From Glycomyces terrestris (GTDB lineage: Bacteria; Actinomycetota; Actinomycetes; Mycobacteriales; Micromonosporaceae), in contig NZ_RSEB01000003.1 in the NCBI RefSeq assembly GCF_003933745.1, forward strand, positions 62,001 to 126,000: a stretch of DNA of 64,000 bases. The letters are read 5' to 3'. Of this stretch, positions 9,058 through 17,593 are shown piece after piece. The notes below the pieces were generated by a model. That model searched no databases and was not told the DNA's origin. It saw only the letters and a program-made list of their open reading frames with translations. The number at the start of each line of letters is the position of its first letter. Within the stretch, counting starts at the first letter, position 1. The position numbers and the translations under genes were made by a program.

Positions 9058-11613
9058 GTGTACCGATCCGAACCCGCGCCGGCGCCCGAGCCGCTCCCGT
9101 TCCCCATCGCCGACAGCCACACCCACCTCGACCTCGTCGACACGTTCGGCGCCGACGAGGAGCCGCCCGTGCCCGCACCCGACGCGCCCGAGGTCCTCGC
9201 GCGCCTCGACGAGGCCGAGGCCGCGGGGGTCGCGCGCGTCGTCCAGGTCGGCACCGACACCGCGTCCTCGCGCTGGGCCGCCGCGCTCGCGGCCGCCGAC
9301 CCGCGCGTCCTGGCCGCCGCCGCCCTGCACCCCAACGACGCCCCGCGCCTGAGCGACCTCGACGCGGCCCTCGCCGAGATCGACGCGACCGCCGCGCTCC
9401 CGCGCGTGGCCGCGCTCGGCGAGACCGGCCTCGACTACTTCCGCACCGACGAGGCCGGCCGGGCCGCGCAGCAGCGCTCCTTCCGCGCCCACATCGAGAT
9501 CGCGAAGCGCCGCGGCAAGGCCCTCGTCATCCACGACCGGGACGCGCACGAGGACGTCCTGTCGATCCTCGACGCCGACGGCGCCCCCGACCGCGTGGTG
9601 CTGCACTGCTTCTCCGGCGACGCCGCGTTCGCGAAGGAGTGCGCACGGCGCGGGTTCTTCATGAGCTTCGCCGGGAACGTCACCTTCAAGAACGCCCAGC
9701 ACCTGCGCGACGCCGCCGCGGTCGCGCCGCCCGAACTGGTCCTGGTCGAGACCGACGCGCCGTTCATGGCCCCGATCCCCGTGCGCGGGCACCGGAACCA
9801 CCCGGCCCTGACGAACTACACCGCCCGGTTCCTCGCCGAGCACCTCGAACGGGACCTCGCCGCCTGGTGCGAGCGCCTGTGGCGCAACACCGAGGCCGCG
9901 TTCGGCCCCTGGTAAGGACACGTCCACTGCGGCCTCGGCCGTCGCCGTCGCCCCCGCGGCGTCGATCAGCGTGAACGTGAAGACCCACCGGCCCGCCTCG
10001 CCGAGGTTCACCTCGCCCGCGAGGATGCCGGTGCGCAGCTCGATGAGGCGCAGCTCCTCGGGCTCCTCGCCTTCGAGGCCGTACGACGCCTCCCACTCGA
10101 CGGCCTCGAACGCGGCCCCGCCGAGGTCGTCGGCGAGGATGCGCACGCTGTTGGCGCCCGGGCGGCCCGGCTCGAGCACGAGCTGGGCCGTGTACACCTC
10201 CGTGGTCACGAGCGTCGCCGTCTCCGTCGAGGCGCTCGCGGACGTCTCGGCCTCCAGCAGCGCGGTCTTCGCCGGGACGGCCTGCACGAGCACCGCGACC
10301 GCGCCGAGCACGACCGCGAGGAACACGGTCTCCGCGCCGGCCATGAGCCGCAGGCGCCGGCGGCCCTCGGCGCCGCGCACCAGCGCGCGCCGCGTGAGCA
10401 GGCCGATCGCGACGATCACCACGAGCACGCCGGCCTTGAGCAGCACGAGGCGCCCGTACCGGGTCTGCGTGAGCGCCTCGACCGAGTCGATGTGCAGCAG
10501 CGACGACGCGATCCCGGCGACGATCAGGTTCGCGAGGAGCCACGGCACCAGCGCGATCCACACCTCGGCGGCGCGGTCGGGGATCTCGGCGTCCTTGCGG
10601 CAGGCCAGGATCAGCAGCGCGAACACGCCGCCGCCCCACGCGAGCGCGGTCACCAGGTGGACCCAGTCGGCGATGAACGCGACGACGACCGGGTCGGCGG
10701 CCATGGGGTGCCCGGCGAGCGGCCAGGTCGCGCCGAGGGCGAGCCCGACGCCGGCGAGTCCGGCGACGACGGCCCGGCCCGAGGCGCCCTCGCCGGTGAC
10801 GAGGGCGCGCATGAGCGGGAGCGCGAGGAGCACGAGGAGGAGCCGCAGGAGCGCGGCGAGGCCGATGTTCGACTGCATCACGGACTGGAGTCCGGCGGCG
10901 TCGAGGTCGGTGACCGTCGTGCCGGTCTCGTACGCGGTCTGGAGCGGGAGGCCGAGGACGGCGGTCATGGCGACGACGGCGAGGCCGAGGGCGACGAGTT
11001 TCGCGGCGGCCTCGCGGGGCCGGGCCCCCGCGACGAGGAGGACGCCGGCGCCGAGCGCGAGTGCCAAGGCGGCGTAGCCGAACCAGCGGTTGCCGTACAG
11101 GAGGGCCTGGACGAGCGGGTCGGTGCCGGCGGCGGTGAGCGCCTCCGCACTCGGGGCCTCGGTCTGGGTGACCACGGAGTAGGTGAAGGTGCCGGAGACG
11201 GGGTGGCCGTCGTCGGAGACGACGCGGTAGCCGACGAGGTAGGTGCCCTCCTGGTCGGCGTCGACGGCGATGGTGACGGTGGTGCCGTCCTCGCTGCGGA
11301 CGACGTCGGTGTCGGCTCGGTCACCATCGGGAGCCACGACGCCGGTGCCCGCGTCTACGGGGGTGACTGGCTCGTTGAACTCGACGACGACTTCGCTCGG
11401 GGCCGCGTCCAGGACCGCTCCTGACGCAGGGCTGGTCTCGGTGGCGGCCGCGTGGGCCGAGGCCGCCGAGGCCCACAGGACTCCGATGAGGGCCGCCGCG
11501 AGCGACGACCAGGCGAGGCGGGCGGCGCGCCGCCGCCGGGGGGCCGCACCATGCCGGGCGGTGCGGGGACTCCGGGCGGAGGAGCGGCGTGGAGTGCGCA
11601 GACGGTACGTCAT
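8791..11613 (-). CDS. CopC-CopD fusion copper-resistance membrane protein; frame stays open antisense to tatD
   Basis: Recognisable sequence runs from 11613 to about 9911. A Tat/Sec-like signal (about residues 1-52) ends in SAHAAATETSP, so the mature protein starts with the CopC copper-ligand His. A CopC beta-sandwich follows (EVVVEFNEPV, DDGHPVSGTF). A CopD domain of about eight membrane helices contains AGHP and WVHLVTALAWGGG. Last comes an extracytoplasmic YtkA-like domain ending TAEAAVDVS. These proteins transport or sequester periplasmic copper. The reading frame then has no stop and runs through all of tatD to 8791, adding about 370 Gly/Val/Arg-rich residues unlikely to be functional. 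The ATG at 11613 is preferred to start codons further upstream. Confidence 0.7.
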   Translation of the reverse strand: MTYRLRTPRRSSARSPRTARHGAAPRRRRAARLAWSSLAAALIGVLWASAASAHAAATETSPASGAVLDAAPSEVVVEFNEPVTPVDAGTGVVAPDGDRADTDVVRSEDGTTVTIAVDADQEGTYLVGYRVVSDDGHPVSGTFTYSVVTQTEAPSAEALTAAGTDPLVQALLYGNRWFGYAALALALGAGVLLVAGARPREAAAKLVALGLAVVAMTAVLGLPLQTAYETGTTVTDLDAAGLQSVMQSNIGLAALLRLLLVLLALPLMRALVTGEGASGRAVVAGLAGVGLALGATWPLAGHPMAADPVVVAFIADWVHLVTALAWGGGVFALLILACRKDAEIPDRAAEVWIALVPWLLANLIVAGIASSLLHIDSVEALTQTRYGRLVLLKAGVLVVIVAIGLLTRRALVRGAEGRRRLRLMAGAETVFLAVVLGAVAVLVQAVPAKTALLEAETSASASTETATLVTTEVYTAQLVLEPGRPGANSVRILADDLGGAAFEAVEWEASYGLEGEEPEELRLIELRTGILAGEVNLGEAGRWVFTFTLIDAAGATATAEAAVDVSLPGAERGLGVAPQALAPGGEVPFEVLGEEPGGVVRQGRVVPVPAHGDRGHERRVGLDQDQFGRRDRGGVAQVLGVLEGDVPGEAHEEPAPCALLRERGVAGEAVQHHAVGGAVGVEDRQDVLVRVPVVDDEGLAAALRDLDVGAEGALLRGPAGLVGAEVVEAGLAERGHARERGGRVDLGEGRVEVAQARGVVGVQGGGGQDARVGGRERGGPARGRGVGADLDDARDPRGLGLVEAREDLGRVGCGHGRLLVGAERVDEVEVGVAVGDGERERLGRRRGFGSVHGSTMPRPARPPAGDRGATERRRGFGLSGTAAPGESRWAAGRYPIGPRRSAAPAPAGTRPAAPAPARPPRIRSEAPAVHARETSPHPIG
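9058..9915 (+). CDS. tatD: TatD family metal-dependent hydrolase (DNase-like)
   Basis: 285 residues. TatD proteins are TIM-barrel metallohydrolases with 3'-5' DNase activity. The metal site is readable: DSHTHLD near residue 18, GETGLDYFR near residue 121, VIHDRDAHED, LHCFSGD and VETDAPFMAP with its terminal Asp. The start is the GTG at 9058, the only one giving the full N-terminal strand. In many actinobacteria tatD follows metG and precedes rsmA; here a hypothetical gene and the gene-poor stretch separate metG and tatD. The whole gene is covered by an antisense open frame from the facing CopC-CopD gene. Confidence 0.93.
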   Translation: MYRSEPAPAPEPLPFPIADSHTHLDLVDTFGADEEPPVPAPDAPEVLARLDEAEAAGVARVVQVGTDTASSRWAAALAAADPRVLAAAALHPNDAPRLSDLDAALAEIDATAALPRVAALGETGLDYFRTDEAGRAAQQRSFRAHIEIAKRRGKALVIHDRDAHEDVLSILDADGAPDRVVLHCFSGDAAFAKECARRGFFMSFAGNVTFKNAQHLRDAAAVAPPELVLVETDAPFMAPIPVRGHRNHPALTNYTARFLAEHLERDLAAWCERLWRNTEAAFGPW

Positions 11614-11682
11614 CGCCGCTGAGCGTACTCGAAACCGCTTCGTGAATCGAGTGTTGGACCTGAGAAAGGCTGAGCGAGGCAC

Positions 11683-12426
11683 ATGGGCGCATCAGAGCGG
11701 AAGACCGAGCGCAGGAAGGCCGCCGAGGCCCTGCGGAAGCAGCAGGCCGCCGAGGCCAGGCGCCGCAAGATCCTCCTGTGGGTCTCGATCGGCGCCGCGG
11801 TGGTGCTGATCGGGGGCCTCCTGGGGGTCGGCATCTGGTACAACGGCCGCGGCGACGACTACGACGTGAACGAGCCGGCCGCGGCCGTCACCGACACGTT
11901 CGGGGTGCGGGTCGGCGACGGGCCGGTCGAGGTCGACCTGTTCATCGACTACATGTGCCCGGCGTGCAACCAGTTCGAGTCGGCGTACGCGGCGAGCATC
12001 CAGTCGTGGGTCGACCAGGGCTCGGTCACCGTGAACTACCACCCGATCACGATCCTCGACCGGCTCTCGGCCGGTACCCAGTACTCGACGCGGGCGGCCG
12101 CGGCCGCGGTGTGCGCCGCCGACGCGGGCCAGCAGCAGTTCCTCGACTACACGGCGGCGCTGTACGAGCACCAGCCCGCGGAGAACACGACGGGCCTGAC
12201 GGACGCGGAGCTGATCGCGATCGGCACCGACGAGGTCGGGCTGGACGCGACCTGGCAGTCGTGCGTGGAGGACGAGACGTACAAGGGCTGGGTCCAGGAC
12301 GGCACGGCGTGGGCCACCGGCGACGGCGGCGTGACGGGCACGCCGACCGCGAAGATCGACGGCGAGGTCGTCGAGGACAACGCGCAGTTCGCCGACCTGG
12401 TTCAGGCCGCGATCGACGCGGCCTGA
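11683..12426 (+). CDS. membrane-anchored DsbA-family thiol-disulfide oxidoreductase
   Basis: 247 residues. A basic, coiled N-terminus (residues 1-30, many Lys/Arg/Glu) is followed by one membrane helix (about 31-51) and an extracytoplasmic thioredoxin-fold domain with active site CPAC (YMCPACNQFES) and the cis-Pro loop GTPTAKIDG. The inserted helical domain places it in the DsbA/Thioredoxin_4 family, which oxidises or isomerises disulfides in exported proteins. It is divergent from the CopC-CopD gene across 69 bases. A perfect bidirectional hairpin follows. Confidence 0.9.
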   Translation: MGASERKTERRKAAEALRKQQAAEARRRKILLWVSIGAAVVLIGGLLGVGIWYNGRGDDYDVNEPAAAVTDTFGVRVGDGPVEVDLFIDYMCPACNQFESAYAASIQSWVDQGSVTVNYHPITILDRLSAGTQYSTRAAAAAVCAADAGQQQFLDYTAALYEHQPAENTTGLTDAELIAIGTDEVGLDATWQSCVEDETYKGWVQDGTAWATGDGGVTGTPTAKIDGEVVEDNAQFADLVQAAIDAA

Positions 12427-12436
12427 ACCGCGGCGA

Positions 12437-12470
12437 GAAGGGGCGCGGCCGGTTCCGGCTGCGCCCCTTC
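12437..12470. terminator. bidirectional terminator between dsbA-like gene and cbiO
   Basis: Sixteen base pairs (12437-12452 with 12455-12470, one G-T pair) closing a two-base loop, between convergent genes. Confidence 0.75.
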
Positions 12471-12479
12471 GCCGTGCCC

Positions 12480-13228
<749 letters not shown>

Positions 13229-13232
<4 letters not shown>

Positions 13233-13990
13233 AGGGCGGCCGCCGTCCAGGCGGCGAGCGCGGCGGCGGCCGCGGGGACGGCCATGGCGGCGGTCCACTG
13301 GCGGGCGCTGGCGGGCGCGGGGCCGATCTCGAGGGGGAGCCGGCCGGTGTAGCCGCGGGCGGCCATGGCCTGCCAGACGCGTTCGCCGCGTTCGAAGGAG
13401 CGGATGAAGACGGTGCCGAGGCTGCGGGCGAGGGCGCCGGCCTGCCACAGGAAGCGGGGGTCGTCGCCGCGGGCGAGGCGCGCGAGGCGCATCTGGGTGA
13501 CCTCGGCGACGGTGAGGTGGGCGTAGCGGATCGCGAACGCGGTGATCTGGAGCAGGATCTCGGGGAATCTGAGCCGGGAGAGTCCGGCGAGGACGCCGGC
13601 GACGGGCGTGGTGGCGGCGAGGAGGAGCGCGGCCCACACGCCGAGGGTGGCCTTCGCGAGGAGGTTCCAGCCGGCCCACAGTCCCGGTTCGGAGACGGTG
13701 AGGACGCCGAGGTGGACGGCGGGGCCTTCGACCATGAACGGGAACGCGAGGGCGAGGACGAGGAACGGGGACTCGACGAGGCTGCGGGTGAGGACCCAGC
13801 CGGCGGGGACGCGCGCGACCGCGAAGAGGGCCGCGAGGAGGAGGGCGTGGACGCCGAAGGCCCACACCGCTTCCCGCGGGGTGGCGGCGATCGCGCAGGT
13901 GAAGGCGACGAGGCCGACGATCTTCACCTGGGGCCGGAGCCGGTGGAGCGGCGAGTCGCCGGGGCGGTGGAGGCCGTCGACGGCGTTCAC
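13229..13990 (-). CDS. cbiQ: cobalt/nickel ECF transporter transmembrane protein CbiQ
   Basis: 253 residues, the T component that links the ATPase to the substrate-binding membrane subunits. The N-terminal HRLRPQVKIVG motif and about five to six membrane helices are visible. The coupling-helix region contains FERGERVWQAMAARGY, matching the two Ala-Arg-Gly motifs of the family. Twenty-eight bases separate it from cbiN upstream. Confidence 0.93.
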
Positions 13991-14018
13991 GCCTGCTCCT
14001 TTGTGCGTCCGGGGGCGC

Positions 14019-14366
14019 TCACGCGCGCGCGTCGTCGGTCGGCGCGGGCTGCTTCCCGCGGGCGAGGAGCCGGAAGAGGCCGGTGGCGACGCCGAGGGTG
14101 AGGAGGACGCCGAGGACGCCGGCGAGGGACGCGCCGAGGATCTCGTTGTCGAGGAAGGCGATGCCGTAGTCGGCGAAGACGCCGCCGATCTCGTGCTCGC
14201 CGGCCGCCTGGAGGACGCAGGAGCCGCCGGTGATCTCGCCGTCGGTCGTCTCGCAGCCGGTGAGGAGCACCGATTCGAGGCCGTCGGGCGAGGCGGAGGC
14301 GAACAGGGAGACGAACCCGGCGAGGACGAGGGTGACGACGGTGCCGGCGATCAGGAGCTTCTTCAT
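14019..14366 (-). CDS. cbiN: cobalt/nickel transporter accessory subunit CbiN/PDGLE-type
   Basis: 115 residues with an N-terminal membrane helix (about 5-25), the signature SPDGLE right after it, an extracytoplasmic loop with two cysteines (TGCETT, GSCVLQ) and a second helix near 78-100. PDGLE proteins partner CbiM to form the metal-selective core. The stop is followed by cbiQ; the ATG overlaps the cbiM stop by four bases. Confidence 0.9.
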   Translation of the reverse strand: MKKLLIAGTVVTLVLAGFVSLFASASPDGLESVLLTGCETTDGEITGGSCVLQAAGEHEIGGVFADYGIAFLDNEILGASLAGVLGVLLTLGVATGLFRLLARGKQPAPTDDARA

Positions 14367-15067
14367 GCGGCGTCCTTCAGGGTGGTCGCGGGCCGGGCGA
14401 GCGGGGTGCCGCGGAGGGCGTGGACGAGGTCGGGGCGGGCGACGGCGACCGCGGTGACGGCGCCGGCGGTGATGACGGCCTCGCCGATGCCGACGAGGAC
14501 GTGGGTGCCGAGGATCGCGGCGGTCATGGCGCCGAGGGACTGGCCGACCGCTTCGCCGCCGAGCCAGAACTGGAGGACGAACCCGGCGGAGGCGGCGACG
14601 ACGCTGACGATCGCGGCGGCGAAGACGGCGGCACCGAGGCCCCAGCGGGTGCGCGGGAGGACCTTGAGCGCGAGGGCGAGGACGCCGGACGCGGTGAAGG
14701 TGGCGATGAGGGCCATGTTGACGACGTTCAGGCCGAGGGCGGTGACGGCGCCGTCGGCGAACAGGAGCGCCTGGATGGCGATGACGACGGTGACGCACAG
14801 CGCCCCGAGCCAGGGACCGAGGAGCGCGGCGGCGAGGGCGCCGCCGAGGAGGTGCCCGGAGACGCCGGCGGCGATCGGGAAGTTGAGCATCTGGGCCGCG
14901 AAGATGAACGCGGTGGCGAGGCCGGCGAGCGGGACGAGCCGCTCGTCGAGGCCGCGCCGGGCGGCGACGGTGCACCAGCCGACGCCGAGGACCGCGAGCA
15001 GGGCGAAGCCGAGCGACGTGGGCCCGTCGATGACGTCGGTCGGGATGTGCAGCGCGAGGTCGTCCAC
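14363..15067 (-). CDS. cbiM: cobalt/nickel ECF transporter substrate-binding membrane subunit CbiM/NikM
   Basis: 234 residues, about six to seven membrane helices. It is the metal-binding S component. Conserved blocks include AAQMLNFPIAAGVSGHLLGGALAA, GPWLG and LVGIGEAVITA. The GTG at 15067 is chosen because AAGGAAGG lies five bases upstream. This start gives an N-terminus in which the family's metal-binding His falls at residue 7 (LALHIPTD) instead of position 2; an in-frame CTG at 15052 would give M-H-I-P. A Nur-like box about 100 bases upstream points to nickel, not cobalt, as substrate (inference). Confidence 0.9.
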   Translation of the reverse strand: MDDLALHIPTDVIDGPTSLGFALLAVLGVGWCTVAARRGLDERLVPLAGLATAFIFAAQMLNFPIAAGVSGHLLGGALAAALLGPWLGALCVTVVIAIQALLFADGAVTALGLNVVNMALIATFTASGVLALALKVLPRTRWGLGAAVFAAAIVSVVAASAGFVLQFWLGGEAVGQSLGAMTAAILGTHVLVGIGEAVITAGAVTAVAVARPDLVHALRGTPLARPATTLKDAA

Positions 15068-15159
15068 AAGCGCCTTCCTTATGTGTCCGGGGGGATTTTT
15101 TGGCGGCCGCCCTGCCGGATGCAAGGCGCCCACGCTGGAATCAACAACCCACCTTCGGG

Positions 15160-15182
15160 CTATTGCAATTATTTTGCAATAG
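15160..15182. promoter_or_regulatory. Nur box (perfect 9-5-9 inverted repeat) upstream of cbiMNQO
   Basis: CTATTGCAA (15160-15168), spacer TTATT, TTGCAATAG (15174-15182). The core TTGCAA-N5-TTGCAA is the Streptomyces Nur (nickel uptake regulator, Fur family) consensus tTGCaa-N5-ttGCAA. It is an AT-rich spot in GC-rich DNA, lying between cbiM (minus strand) and the Bcp gene (plus strand), so it could act on either. Confidence 0.85.
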
Positions 15183-15293
15183 TGCGGCGGAATCGTCAAC
15201 CTGGACCCCGCCTGGTGGGACGCGCGCGCCGGACAGCGAGCGTCAAGCGTGCTCCCAGGCGATTGTCAGGGACGGAAGGTAGGGTTGCCACCT

Positions 15294-15767
15294 GTGAACG
15301 TACGACTTCAGGCCGGTGAGACGGCACCGGATTTCACGCTCGCCACGGACACCGGCGACACGATGACCCTGTCGAGCCTCCAGGGCCGCAAGGTGATCCT
15401 CTACGCGTACCCGCGGGCCATGACCCCCGGCTGCACGAAGGAGGCCTGCGACTTCCGCGACAGCCTCGCGAGCCTCCAGGCCGCCGGGTACGCGGTGCTG
15501 GGCATCTCGCCCGACGAGCCCGAGGAGCTCGCGAAGTTCGTCGAGCGCGACGGCCTGACGTTCCCGCTGCTGTCCGACCCCGAGCACAAGGTGCTCGAGG
15601 AGTACGGCGCGTGGGGCGAGAAGAAGAACTACGGGCGCACCATCACCGGCGTCATCCGGTCGACGTTCGTCATCGACGAGACCGGGAAGATCGAGTCGGC
15701 CCAGTACAACGTGAAGGCCACCGGCCACGTCGCGCGCCTGAAGAAGCAGCTCGGCCTCGACGACTAG
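15294..15767 (+). CDS. bcp: thiol peroxidase of the Bcp/PrxQ family
   Basis: 157 residues. Peroxiredoxin reducing peroxides with a two-cysteine mechanism. The peroxidatic Cys is in PRAMTPGCTKEACDF, with the second Cys five residues later as in atypical 2-Cys PrxQ proteins. The GTG at 15294 is chosen because the conserved sequence begins at VRLQAGETAPDFTL and a GGAAGGTAGGG tract precedes it; upstream in-frame codons would add unrelated residues. It is divergent from the metal transporter and shares its 226-base upstream region with the Nur box. Confidence 0.92.
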   Translation: MNVRLQAGETAPDFTLATDTGDTMTLSSLQGRKVILYAYPRAMTPGCTKEACDFRDSLASLQAAGYAVLGISPDEPEELAKFVERDGLTFPLLSDPEHKVLEEYGAWGEKKNYGRTITGVIRSTFVIDETGKIESAQYNVKATGHVARLKKQLGLDD

Positions 15768-15809
15768 GCCGCGCGGGCCCGCGCGCCGGGCAGCCGGATC
15801 CGACCGCTC

Positions 15810-15832
15810 AGGCCGCGGCATCGCCGCGGCCT
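15810..15832. terminator. hairpin terminator after bcp
   Basis: AGGCCGCGG paired with CCGCGGCCT around CATCG; lies between convergent genes. Confidence 0.65.
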
Positions 15833-15858
15833 TCGGCGGCGTCCCGGCCGGGTGGGGC

Positions 15859-16071
15859 TCAGGGCCGGCTCAGGGCCCGCTCGGGCCCGACCGCCCCGTC
15901 GATGCCGGCGAGGCGCCGGACGTCGTCCTCGCTCCCGTGCCGCAGGACCCGCTCGCGGGCGCGGCGGTACGTGTCGAGGAGCGCGGCCTGCTCCTCCAGC
16001 GGCAGCATCGCGGACCGCTGCACGGCCAGCGCCAGGGCCGCGACCCGGTCCACCTCGTTGACGGATCTCAT
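15859..16071 (-). CDS. small hypothetical protein (70 residues) with PHO-like box upstream
   Basis: Short, charged, predicted helical protein (MRSVNEVDRVAALALAVQ, later LLDTYRRARERVLRHG). No signal or membrane segment, and family not recognised. The ATG has an excellent ribosome site (GGAGG eight bases upstream). A PHO-like direct repeat lies 33-50 bases before the start, so phosphate-dependent expression by PhoP is possible (inference). Confidence 0.7.
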   Translation of the reverse strand: MRSVNEVDRVAALALAVQRSAMLPLEEQAALLDTYRRARERVLRHGSEDDVRRLAGIDGAVGPERALSRP

Positions 16072-16103
16072 GCCCCGAACCTCCGCGATCCAGTGGGCCG
16101 CAA

Positions 16104-16121
16104 GGCGAACGGAAGGTGAAC
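16104..16121 (-). promoter_or_regulatory. PHO box (two direct-repeat units) upstream of small gene
   Basis: Read on the minus strand: GTTCACC-TTCC-GTTCGCC. The first unit is identical to the Streptomyces PhoP direct-repeat core GTTCACC, the second differs at one base, and they are spaced exactly 11 bases start to start, as PhoP requires. It sits at the expected -35 distance for the 70-residue gene. Confidence 0.6.
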
Positions 16122-16140
16122 GGGGGTCTGCGGGGCGGCC

Positions 16141-17547
16141 TCAATCGGCCCCGAGGGCGCGGCCGATGATGCGGGCGGCGTCGGGGAACGCGCCCGGGTT
16201 GGGGCCGGAGTAGTTGAGCCGCAGGTAGGCGCCGGTCGGCTCGGCGGGGAACCATTCGTCGCCGGGGACGACGAGGACGCCGGCGTCCTCGCAGGCGCGG
16301 GCGAGCGCGGGCAGGTCGGTGTCGTCGGGCAGGCGGGCCCAGAGGTTCAGGCCCCCTTGGGGGATCGCCTCGAGATGGGCCTGGGGGGCGTGCTCGGCGA
16401 GGCTCGCGACCATGAGGTCGCGGCGGGCTGCGAGCTGGTGGCGCAGTCCTTTGAGGTGGGTGCGCCAGGCGGGCTGGGTGACGACGTCGGCGGCGACGGC
16501 CTGGAGGAGGCCGCTGACGTACATGGACTCGGCCTGGGCGTCGGCGAGGATGCGGTCGCGGGCGGGGCCGCGGGCGATGACGGCGGCGACGCGGACGGCG
16601 GTGGAGACGCTCTTGGTGAGCGAGCGGACGTAGACGACGTGGCCGCCGTCGTCGCGGGCGGCGACGGGCCGGGCTTCGGCGGTGATGCCGAACTCGTGGG
16701 CCCAGTCGTCCTCGATGAGGAAGGCGCCGTGGGCGCGGACGACGTCGAGGACGCGGTCGGCGAGGCCGGTGGTCCAGCGGACGCCGGTGGGGTTCGCGAA
16801 GTTCGGCTGGGCGTAGAAGGCGCGGGCGCCGGTGCGGTCGAAGGCGTCGGCGAGGACCTCGGGGTCGGGCCCGTCGGGGCCGACGGGGATGGGGACGAGG
16901 TCGACGTGCTCCCTCGCGGCGGCGACGATCGCGCCCCAGAAGGTGGGCGACTCGACCAGGAGGGGCCGGCCGGGGCCGACGAGGACGCGGAACAGCGAGC
17001 TGAGGCCGGTCTGGCTGCCGGGGACGACGATGACGTCGCTCGGCGCGGGCGGGGCGGTGCCGGCGGGGGCGGCGTCGCCGAGTTCGGCGGCGAACCAGTG
17101 CTGGAGTTCGGGGAGGCCGGCGGCGGGCGGGCGGCTCATGGCCATGTCGCCGCGGGCGGCGCGCGTGAACGCGGCGCGCACCAGGCGTTCGGGGAGCAGT
17201 TCGCGGTCGGGGTAGCCGGAGTGGAGCGCGATGACGTCGTTCGGGGCGGTCTTGAGCGCGGTCGGCAGGCGCGGGACGCGGGCGGGCGGGGCGCCGAGGG
17301 CGGCGGTCTGCCAGCGGTAGTCGCTGGGCCTGGCGGTGCGGACGGCCCGGGTGAAGGTGCCGACGCCGGGGCGGCTCTCGAGGAGCCCCTGGGCGGCGAG
17401 GGCGCGGAGGGCCTTCTGGACGGTGACGGGGCTGGCGGTGAACTCGGCGACGAGTTCCCGGGTCGAGGGCAGTCGCGTGCCGGGCGGGGCTTGGTCGATG
17501 CGTTCGCGGAGGGCCGCCGCGATCCGCGCACTGCTATCGTTGAACAT
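16141..17547 (-). CDS. MocR/GntR-type regulator with aminotransferase-like domain
   Basis: 468 residues. The N-terminal winged helix (about 1-70: LPSTRELVAEFTASPVTVQKALRALAAQGLLESRPGVGTF) is GntR type. The C-terminal domain is a class I aminotransferase fold that binds PLP: PGSQTGLSSLFRVL, QPNFANPTGVRW, EDDWAHEF, and SLTKSVSTAVRV with the PLP lysine. MocR proteins sense amino acids or vitamin B6-related ligands. It is divergent from an EamA exporter with start codons overlapping by two bases, so it very likely controls that exporter. Confidence 0.92.
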   Translation of the reverse strand: MFNDSSARIAAALRERIDQAPPGTRLPSTRELVAEFTASPVTVQKALRALAAQGLLESRPGVGTFTRAVRTARPSDYRWQTAALGAPPARVPRLPTALKTAPNDVIALHSGYPDRELLPERLVRAAFTRAARGDMAMSRPPAAGLPELQHWFAAELGDAAPAGTAPPAPSDVIVVPGSQTGLSSLFRVLVGPGRPLLVESPTFWGAIVAAAREHVDLVPIPVGPDGPDPEVLADAFDRTGARAFYAQPNFANPTGVRWTTGLADRVLDVVRAHGAFLIEDDWAHEFGITAEARPVAARDDGGHVVYVRSLTKSVSTAVRVAAVIARGPARDRILADAQAESMYVSGLLQAVAADVVTQPAWRTHLKGLRHQLAARRDLMVASLAEHAPQAHLEAIPQGGLNLWARLPDDTDLPALARACEDAGVLVVPGDEWFPAEPTGAYLRLNYSGPNPGAFPDAARIIGRALGAD

Positions 17548-17593
17548 GAGAGACAACAGTAGCGCTATCGTCCTGGAGGCGCCACCGCTATCG
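17533..17593. promoter_or_regulatory. three GCTATCG direct repeats over the MocR/EamA start region
   Basis: GCTATCG occurs at 17533-17539, 17564-17570 and 17587-17593. MocR-type regulators typically bind direct repeats. Candidate -10 elements TATCGT (plus, 17535-17540) and TACTGT (minus) sit only 5-8 bases from the two start codons, suggesting leaderless divergent transcripts. Confidence 0.5.

Noticed and set aside
15068-15160. Cobalamin riboswitch in the cbiM leader
   Set aside because: No B12-box-like sequence (GCCACTG core) was found; the Nur box explains regulation better.
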